From: Sinohyriopsis cumingii
Taxonomy: Eukaryota; Mollusca; Bivalvia; Unionida; Unionidae
Length of the DNA: 64,000 nucleotides
Reading direction: 5' to 3'
Assembly (NCBI GenBank): GCA_028554795.2
Contig: CM068826.1
Coordinates: 101,372,346-101,436,345 of the forward strand
A model generated the notes under the pieces. The model had not been told where the DNA came from and searched no databases. It saw nothing but the letters and a program-made list of their open reading frames with translations. Of this stretch, positions 46,927 to 58,980 are shown one piece after another; positions within the stretch are counted from its first letter, which is position 1, and every line of letters begins with the position of its first letter. The position numbers and the translations under genes were made by a program.

Positions 46927-47180
46927 TAGTTGTTCTTTTTTTGTGGGGTTTAACAACATTTGTTTGTGCTCATGATAGGGCTATACATGGCAGCAAGTAT
47001 ATATGGTGGAGGAAGAACCCAGAATAACCATGAGAAGAACCACCAATTCAAAGAAAGCTACTGGCAAGCTTTCAAAGACCCATATTGGACAAGCCCCATA
47101 TTTGAACCCATGTTGATGAGGTGAGATGGCACTGATCAGTAAAGGCCGGAGCTTTAGAACACTCAGCCAACCAGGCCCCC
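46927..47180 (-). mobile_element. SINE family A, full length, 8-bp TSD
   Basis: Tail GTTGTTCTTTTTTTGTGGGG; body GGCAGCAAGTATATATGGTG; head GAACACTCAGCCAACCAGGC. TSD TTTTGTGA lies at 46919-46926 and 47181-47188. Confidence 0.88.
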
Positions 47181-47239
47181 TTTTGTGAAAGTACTGTTTC
47201 TTTATGACAGTATTATCTTTTTTTCAAGATGATCCCAAA

Positions 47240-47577
47240 TACAGCTCTGACTCATTATAATGCAGTAGTTGGGTCCATCACCACCGACTGTGTTATTCAA
47301 TAAACCACACAATACAAAGTAATGCAATAATTACAGAGCAGGAATATAATTAAAAATAACATAATATACATAACTGTTGTATAGTGTGCACGATCATAAT
47401 TTTTAAATAATGGTGTTTTGAGAAAGGAAATGAAGATATAAGACTAAGTTTCACCCTGGTATTATTCATCCCTTAATTGTTATACACTGGTATGATATTT
47501 GTCATGGGTCCATAGCAGTATGGCATAATATCTGGACTTGCATTACAATGAGTGCTTTATAATGGTGGAATACTGTA
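47240..47577. mobile_element. Candidate pogo/Tc1-like MITE, decayed
   Basis: Left end TACAGCTCTGACTCATTATA and right end, complemented, TACAGTATTCCACCATTATA are inverted and begin and end with TA. Further in, GTTGGGTCCAT and, complemented, CTATGGACCCAT match. The end resembles a decayed form of the CAGTGGAACCCCGCTATAAC end of the element at 985. Confidence 0.45.
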
Positions 47578-47670
47578 CCATACAGGAATGGACATTAAAA
47601 AAAACATTTTTATGGAAAGATTATAAATCAGGTAACTGTATACATAAAAGTGCCTGCCCTCTTCCAAGGA

Positions 47671-47997
47671 CCCCCCACTCAGTGGCCTAAGTGGTAAGAG
47701 CATCTGCCTCGAATGCAGGGGTTTGCGGGTTTGAGCCCCAATGGAGTTATACCGAAGACTGAGATAAATGGTATTTCCAGCTGCCTTGCTTGGTGCTCAG
47801 CATTAGGAGGTTAGTGTTAGGAATGGTCAGCGTCGTGTCTGGATAATGTGTCTGGGTGGGACATCATGCTACACGTCTGTGCCATAATGCCCCAGTGCTA
47901 GACATCACTATAAACTGTCACAATGCAGACATCGTAGCAATATGACTTAAAATATTTTAAAGCTACATTCAAAATTCAGGTCTCACAGACACACACA
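47671..47997 (+). mobile_element. SINE family B, full length
   Basis: Head CAGTGGCCTAAGTGGTAAGAGC, box B GGGTTTGAGCCCC, body AGGTTAGTGTTAGGAATGG and GACATCATGCTACACG, tail CACAGACACACACA. The TSD is unclear, because the flanks carry a local repeat of AACTGTATACATAAA(A/T)GTG (47633 and 48038). Confidence 0.88.
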
Positions 47998-48269
47998 TGA
48001 CCTGCTCCAATAAAATGGCAAGACTGTACATAAGGAAACTGTATACATAAATGTGTCTGACCAGCTCCGCAAAATAATAAAACATACCTAAAATCTATAT
48101 AAAAATCTGAAAGATGCAGCATATAGTGCAAATAATTTGACTTGTGGGATTAGCACAATATTTCTAAATCAGCTGTTGCAAAATAGACATGTCAATGGCC
48201 CTCGCACTTATCTAATCACTTGGCTAGATAGGAATGTTTACAAAACTATATTTGATCTCTCAGTGTGAG

Positions 48270-49460
48270 TGTATGTGTGTACAGTTTGATCAAGTGGTTG
48301 GACAGGTGCTCAGCCAGCTACCTTTGAAGCTTTTACTATATAACATATTGAGTGGTTGGATATGTGTCCAGTTGGTCACCTAAAAGGCCTTTGCAAGGTA
48401 ATTTCTTCTATGTAATTGGTTGGATGGGTGTCTAGTTGGTCATCTTCGAGGCTTTAACTACATAACATATCGAGTGGTTGATATGTTTCCAGTTGGTCAC
48501 CTAAAAGAATTTTGCAAGGTAATTTAGTATATGTAATTGGTTGGATGGGTGTCTAGTTGGTGATGTTCAAGGCTATTACTATATAACATACTGAGTGGCT
48601 GGATATGTGTCCAGTTGGTCACCAAAAAGGCTTTTACTATGTAACTTATTAATTGGTTGGATGGGTGTCTAGTTGGTAATCTTCAAGGCTATTAGTATAT
48701 AACATACTGAGTGGTTGGATATGTGTCCACTTGGTCACCAAAAAGGCTTTTACTATGTAACTTATTAATTGGTTGGATGGGTGTCTAGTTGGTAATCTTC
48801 AAGGCTATTAGTATATAACATACTGAGTGGTTGGATATGTGTCCACTTGGTCACCAAAAAGGCTTTTACTATGTAACTTATTAATTGGTTGGATGGGTGT
48901 CTAGTTGGTAATCTTCAAGGCTATTAGTATATAACATACTGAGTGGTTGGATATGTGTCCACTTGGTCACCAAAAAGGCTTTTACTATGTAACTTATTAA
49001 TTGGTTGGATGGGTGTCTAGTTGGTAATCTTCAAGGCTATTAGTATATAACATACTGAGTGGTTGGATATGTGTCCACTTGGTCACCAAAAAGGCTTTTA
49101 CTATGTAACTTATTAATTGGTTGGATGGGTGTCTAGTTGGTAATCTTCAAGGCTATTAGTATATAACATACTGAGTGGTTGGATATGTGTCCACTTGGTC
49201 ACCTAAAATGCTTTTACTATGTAACTTATTAATTGGTTGGATGGGTGTCTAGTTGGTCATCTTCGAGGCTTTTACTACATATCGAGAGGCTGGACAAGTC
49301 ATTGTGTCCAGTTGGTCACCAAAATGGCTTTTACTGTGTAACTTATTAATTGGTTTGCAGGTGCCATAGCTGTCACCTATGAGACTTTTAATACTGTTTA
49401 TAACTTATTAATTAGTTGGACATGTACCTGGTTGGTCACCTATAATTTCAACAACTCCTA
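48270..49460. repeat. 116-bp higher-order minisatellite (58-bp dimer)
   Basis: The unit has two related halves: GTGTCTAGTTGGTAATCTTC...GAGTGGTTGGATAT and GTGTCCACTTGGTCACCAAA...AATTGGTTGGATGG. GTGTCTAG falls at 48428, 48549, 48665, 48781, 48897, 49013, 49129 and 49245; the last six are exactly 116 bp apart. The units from about 48665 to 49190 are almost identical, while outer units are clearly diverged. This shows recent local homogenisation or expansion of the centre. Confidence 0.95.
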
Positions 49461-49731
49461 TCCAATTTTCATGAAATGTTCACCCCTTTACTAACAAGTG
49501 CTCTTTCAGTTTAGATTTTTGATTGAAAAAAGATCTCAAAGAAACAGAGATGCTAGTGGGCAAAGCGTTCCCCATTTTTCTGAAATCAATTTTAACTAAC
49601 AGAGTTAGCTAAAAATTGTACACAAGCTCTTTCTTGATGAGAAAACATCATCTTTTCTGGGTTTTTTGTTCATGATGCACAGAGTTTCTGTAATCCTGCA
49701 AAATACTGTCTTTAGTTTTGCTTCTAGGCGG
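49461..49731. other. Unannotated stretch
   Basis: Nothing recognised. Confidence 0.4.
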
Positions 49732-49740
49732 AATGCATGG

Positions 49741-49980
49741 TTTGTTTGTTATGTGGGATTAATGCAATTTTCAGCACATGAAAAGATCTGTATGGTGCCC
49801 AGGATATCTGGTAGAGGAAGACCTTGGGAAGATCCAATCAAAATTGCCAACTCACAGAAAGCTTTCTCATATACTCACCCTGGTTGAGCCCAGACTCAGA
49901 CTCAAACAGACAGAGGTTAGATATGTGAGTGTTCTGTAAAGATGAGCATCTTAGACCACTCAACTGCCCAGTGCCCCTTA
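49741..49980 (-). mobile_element. SINE family A, diverged, 9-bp TSD
   Basis: Tail TTTGTTTGTTATGTGGGATT; body GCCCAGGATATCTGGTAGAG; head CTTAGACCACTCAACTGCCC. TSD AATGCATGG lies at 49732-49740 and 49981-49989. Confidence 0.9.
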
Positions 49981-49989
49981 AATGCATGG

Positions 49990-50417
49990 CAACCCATTCA
50001 TAATACTGGCATTAAAAAATGGTCACTAAAACATCTAACCTTCTGACAAACTATCCAACTTTAAGTTAAAATATTGTTCAATTTTAACTGTTTAATTCCA
50101 ATTTCATGCTCATAACAAGAAATTAGTGACTGATACAAGAAAAGACACATAGACAAAAAAAATTTAGGTATATTAATTCAGTGTATGGTCTGGAGGCATT
50201 ATGCTGTAAGAATTTGCTTTACATCCATTTTCAGTGTATAGGGAGATGATTTACAACAATAAGATAAGTTCAACAAGCTAATCAATTTTAAATGCTGCAA
50301 TAATGTCCCATACTTTTATCATCAGTGTAATCCCTAGTATTTAGCCAGCCAGAAGCCATTATTTGATCATTTTGAAGAGTGAGCATTTGAGTATTTTCCC
50401 TTAAAGTTTATTCAACA
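49990..50417. other. Unannotated stretch
   Basis: Nothing recognised. Confidence 0.4.
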
Positions 50418-50632
50418 ATACCATATATGCTAGCTTATAAGGCTAGAACAAATGCAAACTGCACAAACCAAAATCTGCCAGCACATGATATGCTGGCAGA
50501 TCTGGATCTATGCAGTTTGTGTGGAGTATTCTGGAGAACAAAATACAAAAACTGTTATCTGCTGGCACATTATGTAATATCAATATTGTTTGCAGTTTGA
50601 CTCAACTTATAAGCGAGTAAAGAGAGTAATCA
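50418..50632. mobile_element. MITE family M
   Basis: Left end ATACCATATATGCTAGCTTATAAGG and right end CAACTTATAAGCGAGTAAAGAG, inverted. The left module GCCAGCACATGATATGCTGGC is a near-perfect palindrome. Two modules, non-coding. Confidence 0.78.
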
Positions 50633-50809
50633 TGGGACAGTCCTGTTTCGATACGCAAGTGGTCATGAAGCATTACTGCATTTGTTACCCCCTCCTTCTT
50701 TTTACAAACAAAGCTTCATATCATTTTTGAATCACTGAGGTTCAAAATTTTACAAGGAACCATGGATATAGATTGATTGGTGGCTAATGGCCATGAAAGG
50801 TCATATAGT

Positions 50810-50945
50810 GTTGAATCAACTGGAGTAGAGCGACTTGCCCAAACAGACATCATGATGATTGACTGACTCAGCCTGGTCTGTGGTCTGGGCAGAGTTTGAA
50901 CCTTGTGGTTGCCTGTCTAATTTGCTACCTATCAAGTTGGTATGG
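50810..50945 (-). mobile_element. SINE family C-like fragment
   Basis: GCGACTTGCCCAAACAGACA, then CAGCCTGGTCTGTGGTCTGG and GCAGAGTTTGAACC (box B complement), then GGTTGCCTGTCTAATTTGCTACC. The order matches 37925-38046. It ends where the 21-bp minisatellite begins. Confidence 0.5.
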
Positions 50946-50954
50946 TTCGAAACC

Positions 50955-51940
50955 ATGGAAAAGGATGGAGTAAACCAATGTAAGTTTGGAGTAAACCAAT
51001 GTAAGGATGGAGTAAACCAATGTAAGAATGGAGTAAACCATGGAAAAGGCTGGAGTCAACCAATATACGGCTGGAGTAAACCAACGGAATGTTGGAGAAA
51101 ATTCATGTATGGATGGAATAAACCATCGTAAGGATGGAGTAAACCAGTGTAAGGTTGGAGTACACCAATGTAAGGATGGAGTAAACCAATGTAAGGATGC
51201 AGTAAACCAATGTAAGTTTGGAGTAAACCAATGAAAGGTTGGAGTAAACCAATGCAAGGATGGAGTAAACCAAGGTAAGGATGGTATAAACCAATGTAAA
51301 GATGGAGTAAACCAATGAAAGGTTGGAGTAAACCAATGTAAAGGTGGAGTAAACCAATGAAAGGTTGGAGTAATACAAGGTAAGGTTGGAGTAAACCAAG
51401 GTAAGGATGGAGTACATTGATGTAAGTTTGGAGTAAACCAATGTAAGGATGGAGTAAACCAACTAAGTTTGGAGTAAACCAATGTAAGAATGGAGTAAAC
51501 CATGGAAAAGGCTGGAGTAAACCAATATAAGGCTGGAGTAAACCAACGGAATGTTGGAGAAAATTCATGTATGGATGGAATAAACCATTGTAAGGATGCA
51601 GTAAACCAATGTGTTTGGAGTAAACCAATGAAAGGTTGGAGTAAACCAATACAAGGATGGAGTAAACCAAGGTAAGGATGGTATAAACCAATGTAAAGAT
51701 GGAGTAAACCAATGAAAGGTTGGAGTAAACCAATGTAAAGGTGGAGTAAACCAATGAAAGGTTGGAGTACTACAAGGTAAGGTTGGAGTAAACCAAGGTA
51801 AGGATGGAGTACATTGATGTCAGCTTGGAGGAAACCAATGTAAGCCTGGAGTAAACCAATGTATGAATGGAGTAAACCAATGTAAGGAAGGAATAGATAA
51901 ATGCAAAGTTGGAATATACAGCTATAAGGTTGGAGGCACA
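50955..51940. repeat. Minisatellite, 21-bp unit, about 47 copies
   Basis: GGAGTAAACCAATGTAAGGAT repeats head to tail. As 21 is 3 x 7, all three minus-strand frames stay open, the longest for 338 codons (50925-51941), giving peptides such as WFTPSLH and GLLQPYI repeats. A ~430-450-bp block is itself duplicated: CATGGAAAAGGCTGG at about 51042 and 51493, and the diagnostic GGTATAAACCAATG at about 51284 and 51679. Confidence 0.96.
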
Positions 51941-52110
51941 AAAGTTACAGGAATTTATCTCAGCTGTTTTTATTGTCTGGGTAGCACTGATTGTTTCAAA
52001 CACCTCAATCAACAATTTCAATTGGTTGTGATTTAAAGACAATGCAGAAAAGCCTGAAGTCATCCAGATGTGACACAGGATGGTGAGATTTCCCAGTAAT
52101 TTACTTGGAC

Positions 52111-52440
52111 TATGCTGAAACTGCCTCATTTCCCAGTATATTACCCAGACTATACTAACAGGATGCTACCCAGACATATTTACAGGATGTTACTGAGACT
52201 ACTGAAACTGACTCTTTTTCCAGTATGTTACCAGACTATACTGAAAGTGACTCTTTTTCAAGTATATTACCAGACTATACTAGAACTGTCTCATTTTCCA
52301 GGATGTTACCAGACTATACTAAAACTGTCTCATTTTCCAGGATGTTACCCAGACTATACTAAACCTGCTTTGTTTGACAGTGTATTACCCAGACTATACT
52401 AAACCCGCTTTGTCTGACAGTATATTAATCAGACTATAAA
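52111..52440. repeat. Minisatellite, ~40-bp unit, about 8 copies
   Basis: CCAGACTATACTAAAACTGTCTCATTTTCC-type text recurs with CCAGACTATACT near 52146, 52231, 52271, 52311, 52351 and 52391. Units are 38-43 bp. Confidence 0.9.
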
Positions 52441-52557
52441 GAACCTGCCTAATTTAAATAATATAGTCATTAGAAATAACTCATTTGGTAATATGATTAT
52501 ATACAATTTGTCAGTGTCTCTGCAACATTGTATGATGACTGGAGTAACAAGTCTGTT

Positions 52558-52883
52558 GACCGCTCCAGTGGCCTAGTGGTTAGAGCATCCGCCTCGGAAG
52601 TGGGAGGTTGTAGGTATGAACACCGGCTGAGACATACCAAAGACTTACAAAAATGGTACTAACAGCTGCCTTGTTAGGCACTCAGTATTAAGAAGTTAGT
52701 GTTAGGACTGGTCGGCCTGGTGTCAGGATAATGTGACTGGGTGGGACATCATTTCACATGTCTGTGGTATGATGCCCCAGTGCTAGACATCACTATGAAC
52801 TGCCACACTGCAGACATCATAGCGATATGACTGAAATTGTTTTAAAGCTATGTTAAAAATTGTAATTACACACACACACACAC
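52558..52883 (+). mobile_element. SINE family B, full length, with TSD
   Basis: Head CCGCTCCAGTGGCCTAGTGG TTAGAGC is intact; box B has changed to GGTATGAACACC. Body and (CA)n tail are complete. An 11-bp TSD with one mismatch, ACAAGT(C/T)TGTT, lies at 52547-52557 and 52884-52894. Confidence 0.93.
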
Positions 52884-52894
52884 ACAAGTTTGTT

Positions 52895-53774
52895 AAAGTG
52901 TATGAAATTTTGTCAGTTTGAAATAATCTGCTGCAAATAAGTAGCAAGAAAGAACTTTTTGTACTGAATTATGAAGTAAATATAATAAAAATCCAGACAT
53001 TTTAATCTAATGTATTAAATCTGCCCATAATAGCTCTGTGTTAGTGCAGTCCTCTTTCAGTGAGAGGGGACTTAAGATTATCAGGCAGTTAATCAAGACA
53101 ACTTAAGCCTTGTATAAATACTGTGTTAACTACTTTCTGCCATTCTCAAATTTGATACTTCTGCATGCACTTCCCAGTTCTTATCATGCACATATTTTCA
53201 GTGAACAGCTGAAATGAACATTTCTGATCCACCCCTCCATGGGACTTTGGACTGGATTCTGACTCTTTTATCTCGCCAGAAAACAGTTTTTTTCTTTGTG
53301 CAAAATGTCAGGGCAAATTAAAAGGCACACAGATTTATGAGGGATCTGGGATAAAACTTGCCCTTATTCATGAGAAAGTGCATCAAATTTAGATGAATAA
53401 CTCTGTGAGAGAAATTTAAGAATGTTGAGAAATTAGGTCTAAATGAATCTCTTAAGCCAAGATTTTGGTAGTAAAGAGGTACACAATGACACATGTGACC
53501 TTTCCAACAAGCAGAAATATTCTGGTGAAAATGAATGGCATTTGTCAAAAACCAAAAAGTCATTTATCTTTATTATTGGCAAGAATAAATTTAAAACAAA
53601 TCTTTTCTTTACAAAAATTATATGTACCTGCTATTGATGGAGAAATAATACCTAAATTCCTAGCACAATAAATATATACTGCAAATGAATTTGGACAGAA
53701 GTAATTAGATAACAAGAAAAACTTCCATACACATTTATAAAGACTGAATAGGTGTGTGCAAATTTGAACTCCAG
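52895..53774. other. Unannotated stretch
   Basis: Overlapping open frames at 53318-53671 on both strands show no domain. Nothing else recognised. Confidence 0.4.
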
Positions 53775-53873
53775 TGAGTCATGGTAGTTTAGTTTGTAGA
53801 TCAGTGGACTTGTTAATCCAAGGGTCTGCAGAGCTGGTTGTCTCTGTGTCTGCCTGGTCAAGGCACTTATATC
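53775..53873 (+). mobile_element. SINE family C fragment
   Basis: CATGGTAGTTTAGTTTGTAG (box A-like), TGTTAATCCAAGGGTCTGCAG, then CCTGGTCAAGGCACTTATAT, which corresponds to the GTGTCCTTGAGAAAGGCAC part of the copy at 37925. It runs directly into a 23-bp minisatellite. Confidence 0.55.
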
Positions 53874-53997
53874 CCATTTCCCTGACACTTAATACCCATT
53901 TCCCTGACACTTAATACCCATTTCCCTGACACTTAACACCCATTTCCCTGACACTTAATAACCATTTCCCTGACACCTAAAGCCCATCTCCTTGACA
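53874..53997. repeat. Minisatellite, 23-bp unit, about 5-6 copies
   Basis: CCATTTCCCTGACACTTAAT repeats head to tail directly after the SINE C fragment. The unit begins with text that in SINE C lies just 3' of GGCAC. Confidence 0.92.
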
Positions 53998-54239
53998 TGA
54001 TATAGGGAATAATGCATTGAAAGTGCTGTTAACAACCAACCAGTGGTATAGCACTTTACTTTACTACATCATGCTTCAGCAACCACATGCATTAATAACA
54101 CTAGTAAAAATACACATATACTGAACTAAAGCAACTTTACATGTAACTAGGAAGTATGAATGATTGCAATAAAATAAAAACTAATATTATGTAACATCAA
54201 TTAGGTAACAGTTTCACAAATAAATTCATCCAGAACAAT

Positions 54240-54735
54240 GGGATTTATGATTGCTATTAATGTTTATATGAATAATGGAATGAGATAGCTTGTATACTGA
54301 TATTCCACTGTATAACTTATTACATTGATGTTTATAAGAGTACTGGAATAAGATAGCTTGTATACTGATATTCCACTTATAACTTATTACATTGATGTTT
54401 ATTAGAAAACTGGAACAATATAGCTTGTATACTGATATTCCACTGTATAACTTGTTATATCGATGTGTATAAGAATACTGGAATGAGATAGTGTGTACAC
54501 TGATATTCCACTGTATAACTTGTTATATTGATGTTCATGAGAGTACTGGAATGAGATAGCTTGTATAGTGATATTCCATTGTATAACTCATTATATTGAC
54601 GTTTAAAGAATACTGGAATAAGACAGCAAGTATACTGATATTCCACTTTATAACTCATTATATGGATATTTATAAGAGTACTGGAATGAGATAGATTGTA
54701 TAGTGATATTTCACTGTATAATTCTTTATCTTTAA
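54240..54735. repeat. Minisatellite, ~68-bp unit, about 7 copies
   Basis: CTGGAATGAGATAGCTTGTA then ACTGATATTCCACTGTATAA recurs near 54274, 54344, 54410, 54478, 54547, 54613 and 54680. Confidence 0.92.
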
Positions 54736-54869
54736 CTCCTAAATCTCTACTGGCTCTAGCATTAATGAGTAGAAAGAAACTGAACATTTTAAAGAATGAC
54801 CACCAACATGACAAACTGCTCTAAATTATGCAGAAGAGAAATCAAAGAGTGATGAAAAAATTAGATACT

Positions 54870-55600
54870 GACCTGTAACCTTGACCTTGAAGATAGGTCC
54901 CCCAATGTTGTGTAACACACATCTGAGGGATGATATATCAGTATATCAGGTTTCATTCTTAAATCTCATACAGCTCCAAAGTTATTGATCAAAAAGGAAA
55001 GTGGCAGAAAAATAAAATAATGAGTTGACCTTGACCTTGAAGACAGAACCCTAAATGTGGTACATGACACCTTAAAGTGATAATTTATAATTATACCAAG
55101 TTTGATCCCTTAATCTCAAAAGACTCTCAAGTTATTTGAGCAGAAAGGAAAGTGTGACAGACAACGCATATTATTTTTGATCCATGATCCTGAGTTTGAA
55201 GAGAAGACACCAGTGTGATGTGTGACACACCTTCTAATAATGATATACAAGTAAACAAGTTTCATCCCTCAATCTTCAGTGTTTTTAAGGTTGTAAAGCA
55301 GAAACCAAAGTGTGACAGACAACTTCAAATATTAGACTGTGACCTTTACCCTGTAGATTATGGTAAACAACACACCTACTAACAATGATGAACTTGTAAC
55401 CAAGTTTCATCCTTTAACCTAAAAGAACAGCATGAAAGTTATTAAGTGGAAGTATAAAGGAAAACATAAAACAAGGAGCCATGCCTTTCAACTTCAAGAC
55501 AGAGCCCCAAGTGAGGCATATGACTCACTTTATAATGGTGACCAATAAAAACTATAACAAGTTTCAGCTCTTAATCTCAGACAGATAGTCACAAAATGAA
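54870..55600. repeat. ~140-150-bp tandem repeat with TGACCTTGACCTT text
   Basis: TTGACCTTGAAGACAGAACCC-like starts lie near 54889, 55027, 55177, 55327 and 55485. They are followed by GTGTGACACACCT-like, ACCAAGTTTCATCCCTTAAT-like and GCAGAAAGGAAAGTGTGACA-like text. About five diverged copies. It is not clearly homologous to the array at 4190 beyond the TGACC words. Confidence 0.8.
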
Positions 55601-56853
55601 GCAAAACTGTTAATGACATAAATTATTGATAGGATGGATAGTTCACTGATTTCTGTCACACATTGCATCCAATTGCAAGTCCAAATTATAAATATCGCAG
55701 TTGCACAAATATTTGCAAAATAATACACATCAACATGACTCTTTATACACAGCCTTTGAATCAATACACATGAATTTACTGGTCTTTTCATCTTTAGAAG
55801 GTCTATCAGTGGTGCTGTTTTATAGGCAATGTTATATTTCCAGTATGCAGATTACAGAGATTATTCATCTTTCTCATCCTTTACAAAATTAAAAAACATA
55901 CTTGCAAAACAGACTACCTGTTAGGTGTCACTGACTTTTATTCCACCTTTTATGACATTTTATGCTGTTTCATTTGATCAGGTGCAGGACTCATCTCAGC
56001 TTTTGCACGGTATAAATGCTTTTAAAACAGTTTATTGCTAATTTCATATATTCAATGAAATTTAGAAGGTATTTTGGTGTTCTCTTCAAAAACAAAGAAA
56101 AAGTGTGATTTCCTCGTGCAAAGGAGATCTTATCCAAAAGAAGTCTGAGGGTGAGAGTGTAGATGACTAACAACTACATCCTTCACACTACTTCCTGCAA
56201 AACAACTGCTGTGGCCACAGACATTCACTTCCATCAGCGAAAAAGGAAATTATTGACAACACATAAATCCCTTTTACAAATTAACAAGGTGACTATAACT
56301 CAAACAATTCTTGAATCTTCCCCCTTTGCAGATTCTAAAATAAATCTTTTAGAAATCCTGTTGGCATGTTCAGTCAGTGATTACATATATCAGTGTAAAA
56401 TGAGACATTCCAAACCTATTCCCCATGTACAATTCAAGCACTTTACAGGTCATTTAATAGTCACTTTTGCACTAAGTTTCTCTGTTACTCTGTATCTATG
56501 TTGACAGAGTTTGGATTTCAATATTTCTGGAGTGTCATGCAGTGAATCAGCTACAGTTAGTTCTGATTATTGGCCAGTGTTTTACTTTGGACTTGAACAA
56601 ACAATGACCACCAATCAGAACTGAATGTGATATATTTCACTGTGTGACATATCTGAATTATAACCCTCAAAGTCTATCCAAGTAGAAAAGATGGGAAGCA
56701 ATAGAGAAACTTAATGTAAATATAGTTCTTAAATGATCAGTCAAATACATGCATCGTATAAAATGTATTAAATGTAAAGGAAACATTCCAGGTTCTATAT
56801 TTATGAATCAAATACTTTACTGAAAAGTTGTAACCACTTTTACGCAAAGCTTC
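55601..56853. other. Unannotated stretch
   Basis: Open frames at 55564-56504 show no domain. No repeat recognised. Confidence 0.45.
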
Positions 56854-56866
56854 TCTGTTGCTTTGT

Positions 56867-57188
56867 TTTTGTGTGTGTGATTTGGATTTTTAACGTAGCT
56901 TTAAAAAAATATTCAGTCATATCACTACAATGTCTGCAGTCTGGGAGATTATAGTGATGCCTAGCACTGGGGCATCAAGCCGCACACATGTAGCATCATG
57001 TCCCATCCAATGACATTATCTGGACACTAGGCAAACCAGTCCTAAAACTAACTTCTTAATGTTGAGTACTAAGCAAGGCAGCTGCTAGTACCATTTTTGT
57101 AAGTCTTTGTTATGACTTGGCCAGGATTTGAACCTGCAACCTCCTGCATCCAAGGTGTTTGCTCTAACCACTTATGCCGCCAGAGTGG
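56867..57188 (-). mobile_element. SINE family B, full length, 13-bp TSD
   Basis: (GT)n and GATTTGGATTTTTAACGTAG at the tail side; TTTGAACCTGCAACC (box B complement) and CTAACCACTTATGCCGCCAG at the head. TSD TCTGTTGCTTTGT lies at 56854-56866 and 57189-57201, identical. Confidence 0.94.
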
Positions 57189-57201
57189 TCTGTTGCTTTG
57201 T

Positions 57202-58973
57202 ATATTATTTACTTGGACAGAATGTGAATTTTGAGACTGGTTGCATTGACAAGATTTGTCATGCAATACATTCACCTGCAAATCAGACAAGAATGGAAAA
57301 ATAAATGCAGTAATAGCTATATTCACAAAATTACATGACAGATGTAACAACAGAAGGATGGACACAAGGATTATGATTCGTTGTGGGGGGGCACTGATGA
57401 ATGGTAATCTGTGGCAGAGAAACCAGGTTTATGTACTTTGAAGCTGATGTTCTTTATAATCTGACAATAGGTAGTGGTATTCTTAAGTCAGCTCCTAGAA
57501 TATTAAATGGTCTATATAGACCTAATGAAATAGTTTAGACTGCAGTTTTTTGGGGGGATGGTGGTTTCAAACAAAGACCCAGGGCCAAAGGTTTTAAAAA
57601 GAAATCACTTATCCTGACTTAAAATCCAATTACTCTACATGGTCATATATTTTACTACATTTTGACTCCATGTTAAAAAACCTGCAATACTTTCAATAAG
57701 AAATATAAACATGCTTTAAATTCAGTAATTTTCTGTTTGTATTTACCTCTAAAAATAGTTCATTCAAAATTGCATGCAATCTTGTCTATTAAAATTTGAT
57801 TTCATTTCATAAAAGCAATGTCTTCTCCAGGTCTGGGTGTAAACTAGTACTCAGCAGTTTCATTTTCTGAACACTTAAAAAAAAATCCCCAAATGTTTTC
57901 TCAACAAAGGCTGAAAACAGTGATGAAGATGGAGAAGCACTGGTCTTTATTTAATATCAGTCAGTGAAAAAATTAGATTTTGTTACAGTACTATGGGTGT
58001 GTCAAAGTTATAGAAAAGAGTTACTCTGTATATCAACAGAACTTACGGCTCCCAACTCTTTGAACTACATGAATTAAAATATGGTGCAATTATCTCAGTT
58101 CTTTTCAGGTGACAAACCTTGTATTATAGGCTGTAAGAAGTCACTAATAGCTTAGCTTAATTACCAAATGGATGCTTTAGTAACACTTGATATAGTTAAC
58201 CAGTGATGAATTACTAAGTCAGTGTTAGCAACAGACACCTCACTCATTATTCATGCAGAAAATGAAAGTGCTCATTATGGGCAACCAATGAAATATGAAG
58301 AACAGAAGTAGTACTGTTCCCAATTCATTGGTCATGTGCTTCACTTTATATGCAAAGCTTGTGATAGGATTAAGCAATTTTCATAAGATGGAGGGAGCTA
58401 CAAATGGATAATATAAAAAAAATTACCAGTCTTTCAGGAACATCAAATGATAATGTTGCTTTTCATTAGTGTGCTCACGTTTTTTTAATTTTTTTTTATT
58501 TCAGGCAATTTAGATGAGACTTTCATTGAAAAGTCAGATCAGTAACTCAAATAGAATACAGGAGGGGCCAGGTCTAGATTTAGAGAGGATCAGAGTGTTA
58601 GGCTTACTGATATTTTTAAGCTGTGCTCTGTGTGATTTTGCTAACCAGAAATAATGCTGACTACAGATGTCACAAGCATGGCCAATAGCCATTTTATAGT
58701 TTGATCACACTGTGTAGATCATGGATGCTGAAGAGATCCTTCAATTAATGGCTATGGCATGTAAAGTCTCAACTAGAACTAAAAAGTTAAACTAGATTCA
58801 TTCTTTGTCACAACCATAAAATATTCATGCTACTTTTAACGTTGACAAAAAGTATCATAAAAAATTAAATGGTTGGGAAACTGGAAACAGCTATTTTCCT
58901 TTTTGACCTTGATCAAAATATTCCAAACTTATCCATACAGGCATGTCAGTTTTATTCAAATAAGAATGAATTT
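57202..58973. other. Unannotated stretch, probable intron 3' of the exon
   Basis: No coding or repeat signal. Around 58190-58400 the text is of more even composition and holds ATGCAAAG, ATTCATGCAGAAAATG and CCAATTCATTGG words, which could be a regulatory block; this is inference only. Confidence 0.35.
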
Positions 58974-58980
58974 GACTTAC

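Noticed and set aside
50925-51941. 338-codon minus-strand open frame with heptapeptide repeats
   Set aside because: It lies wholly in a 21-bp minisatellite and all three minus-strand frames are open, so the length is a by-product of the period.
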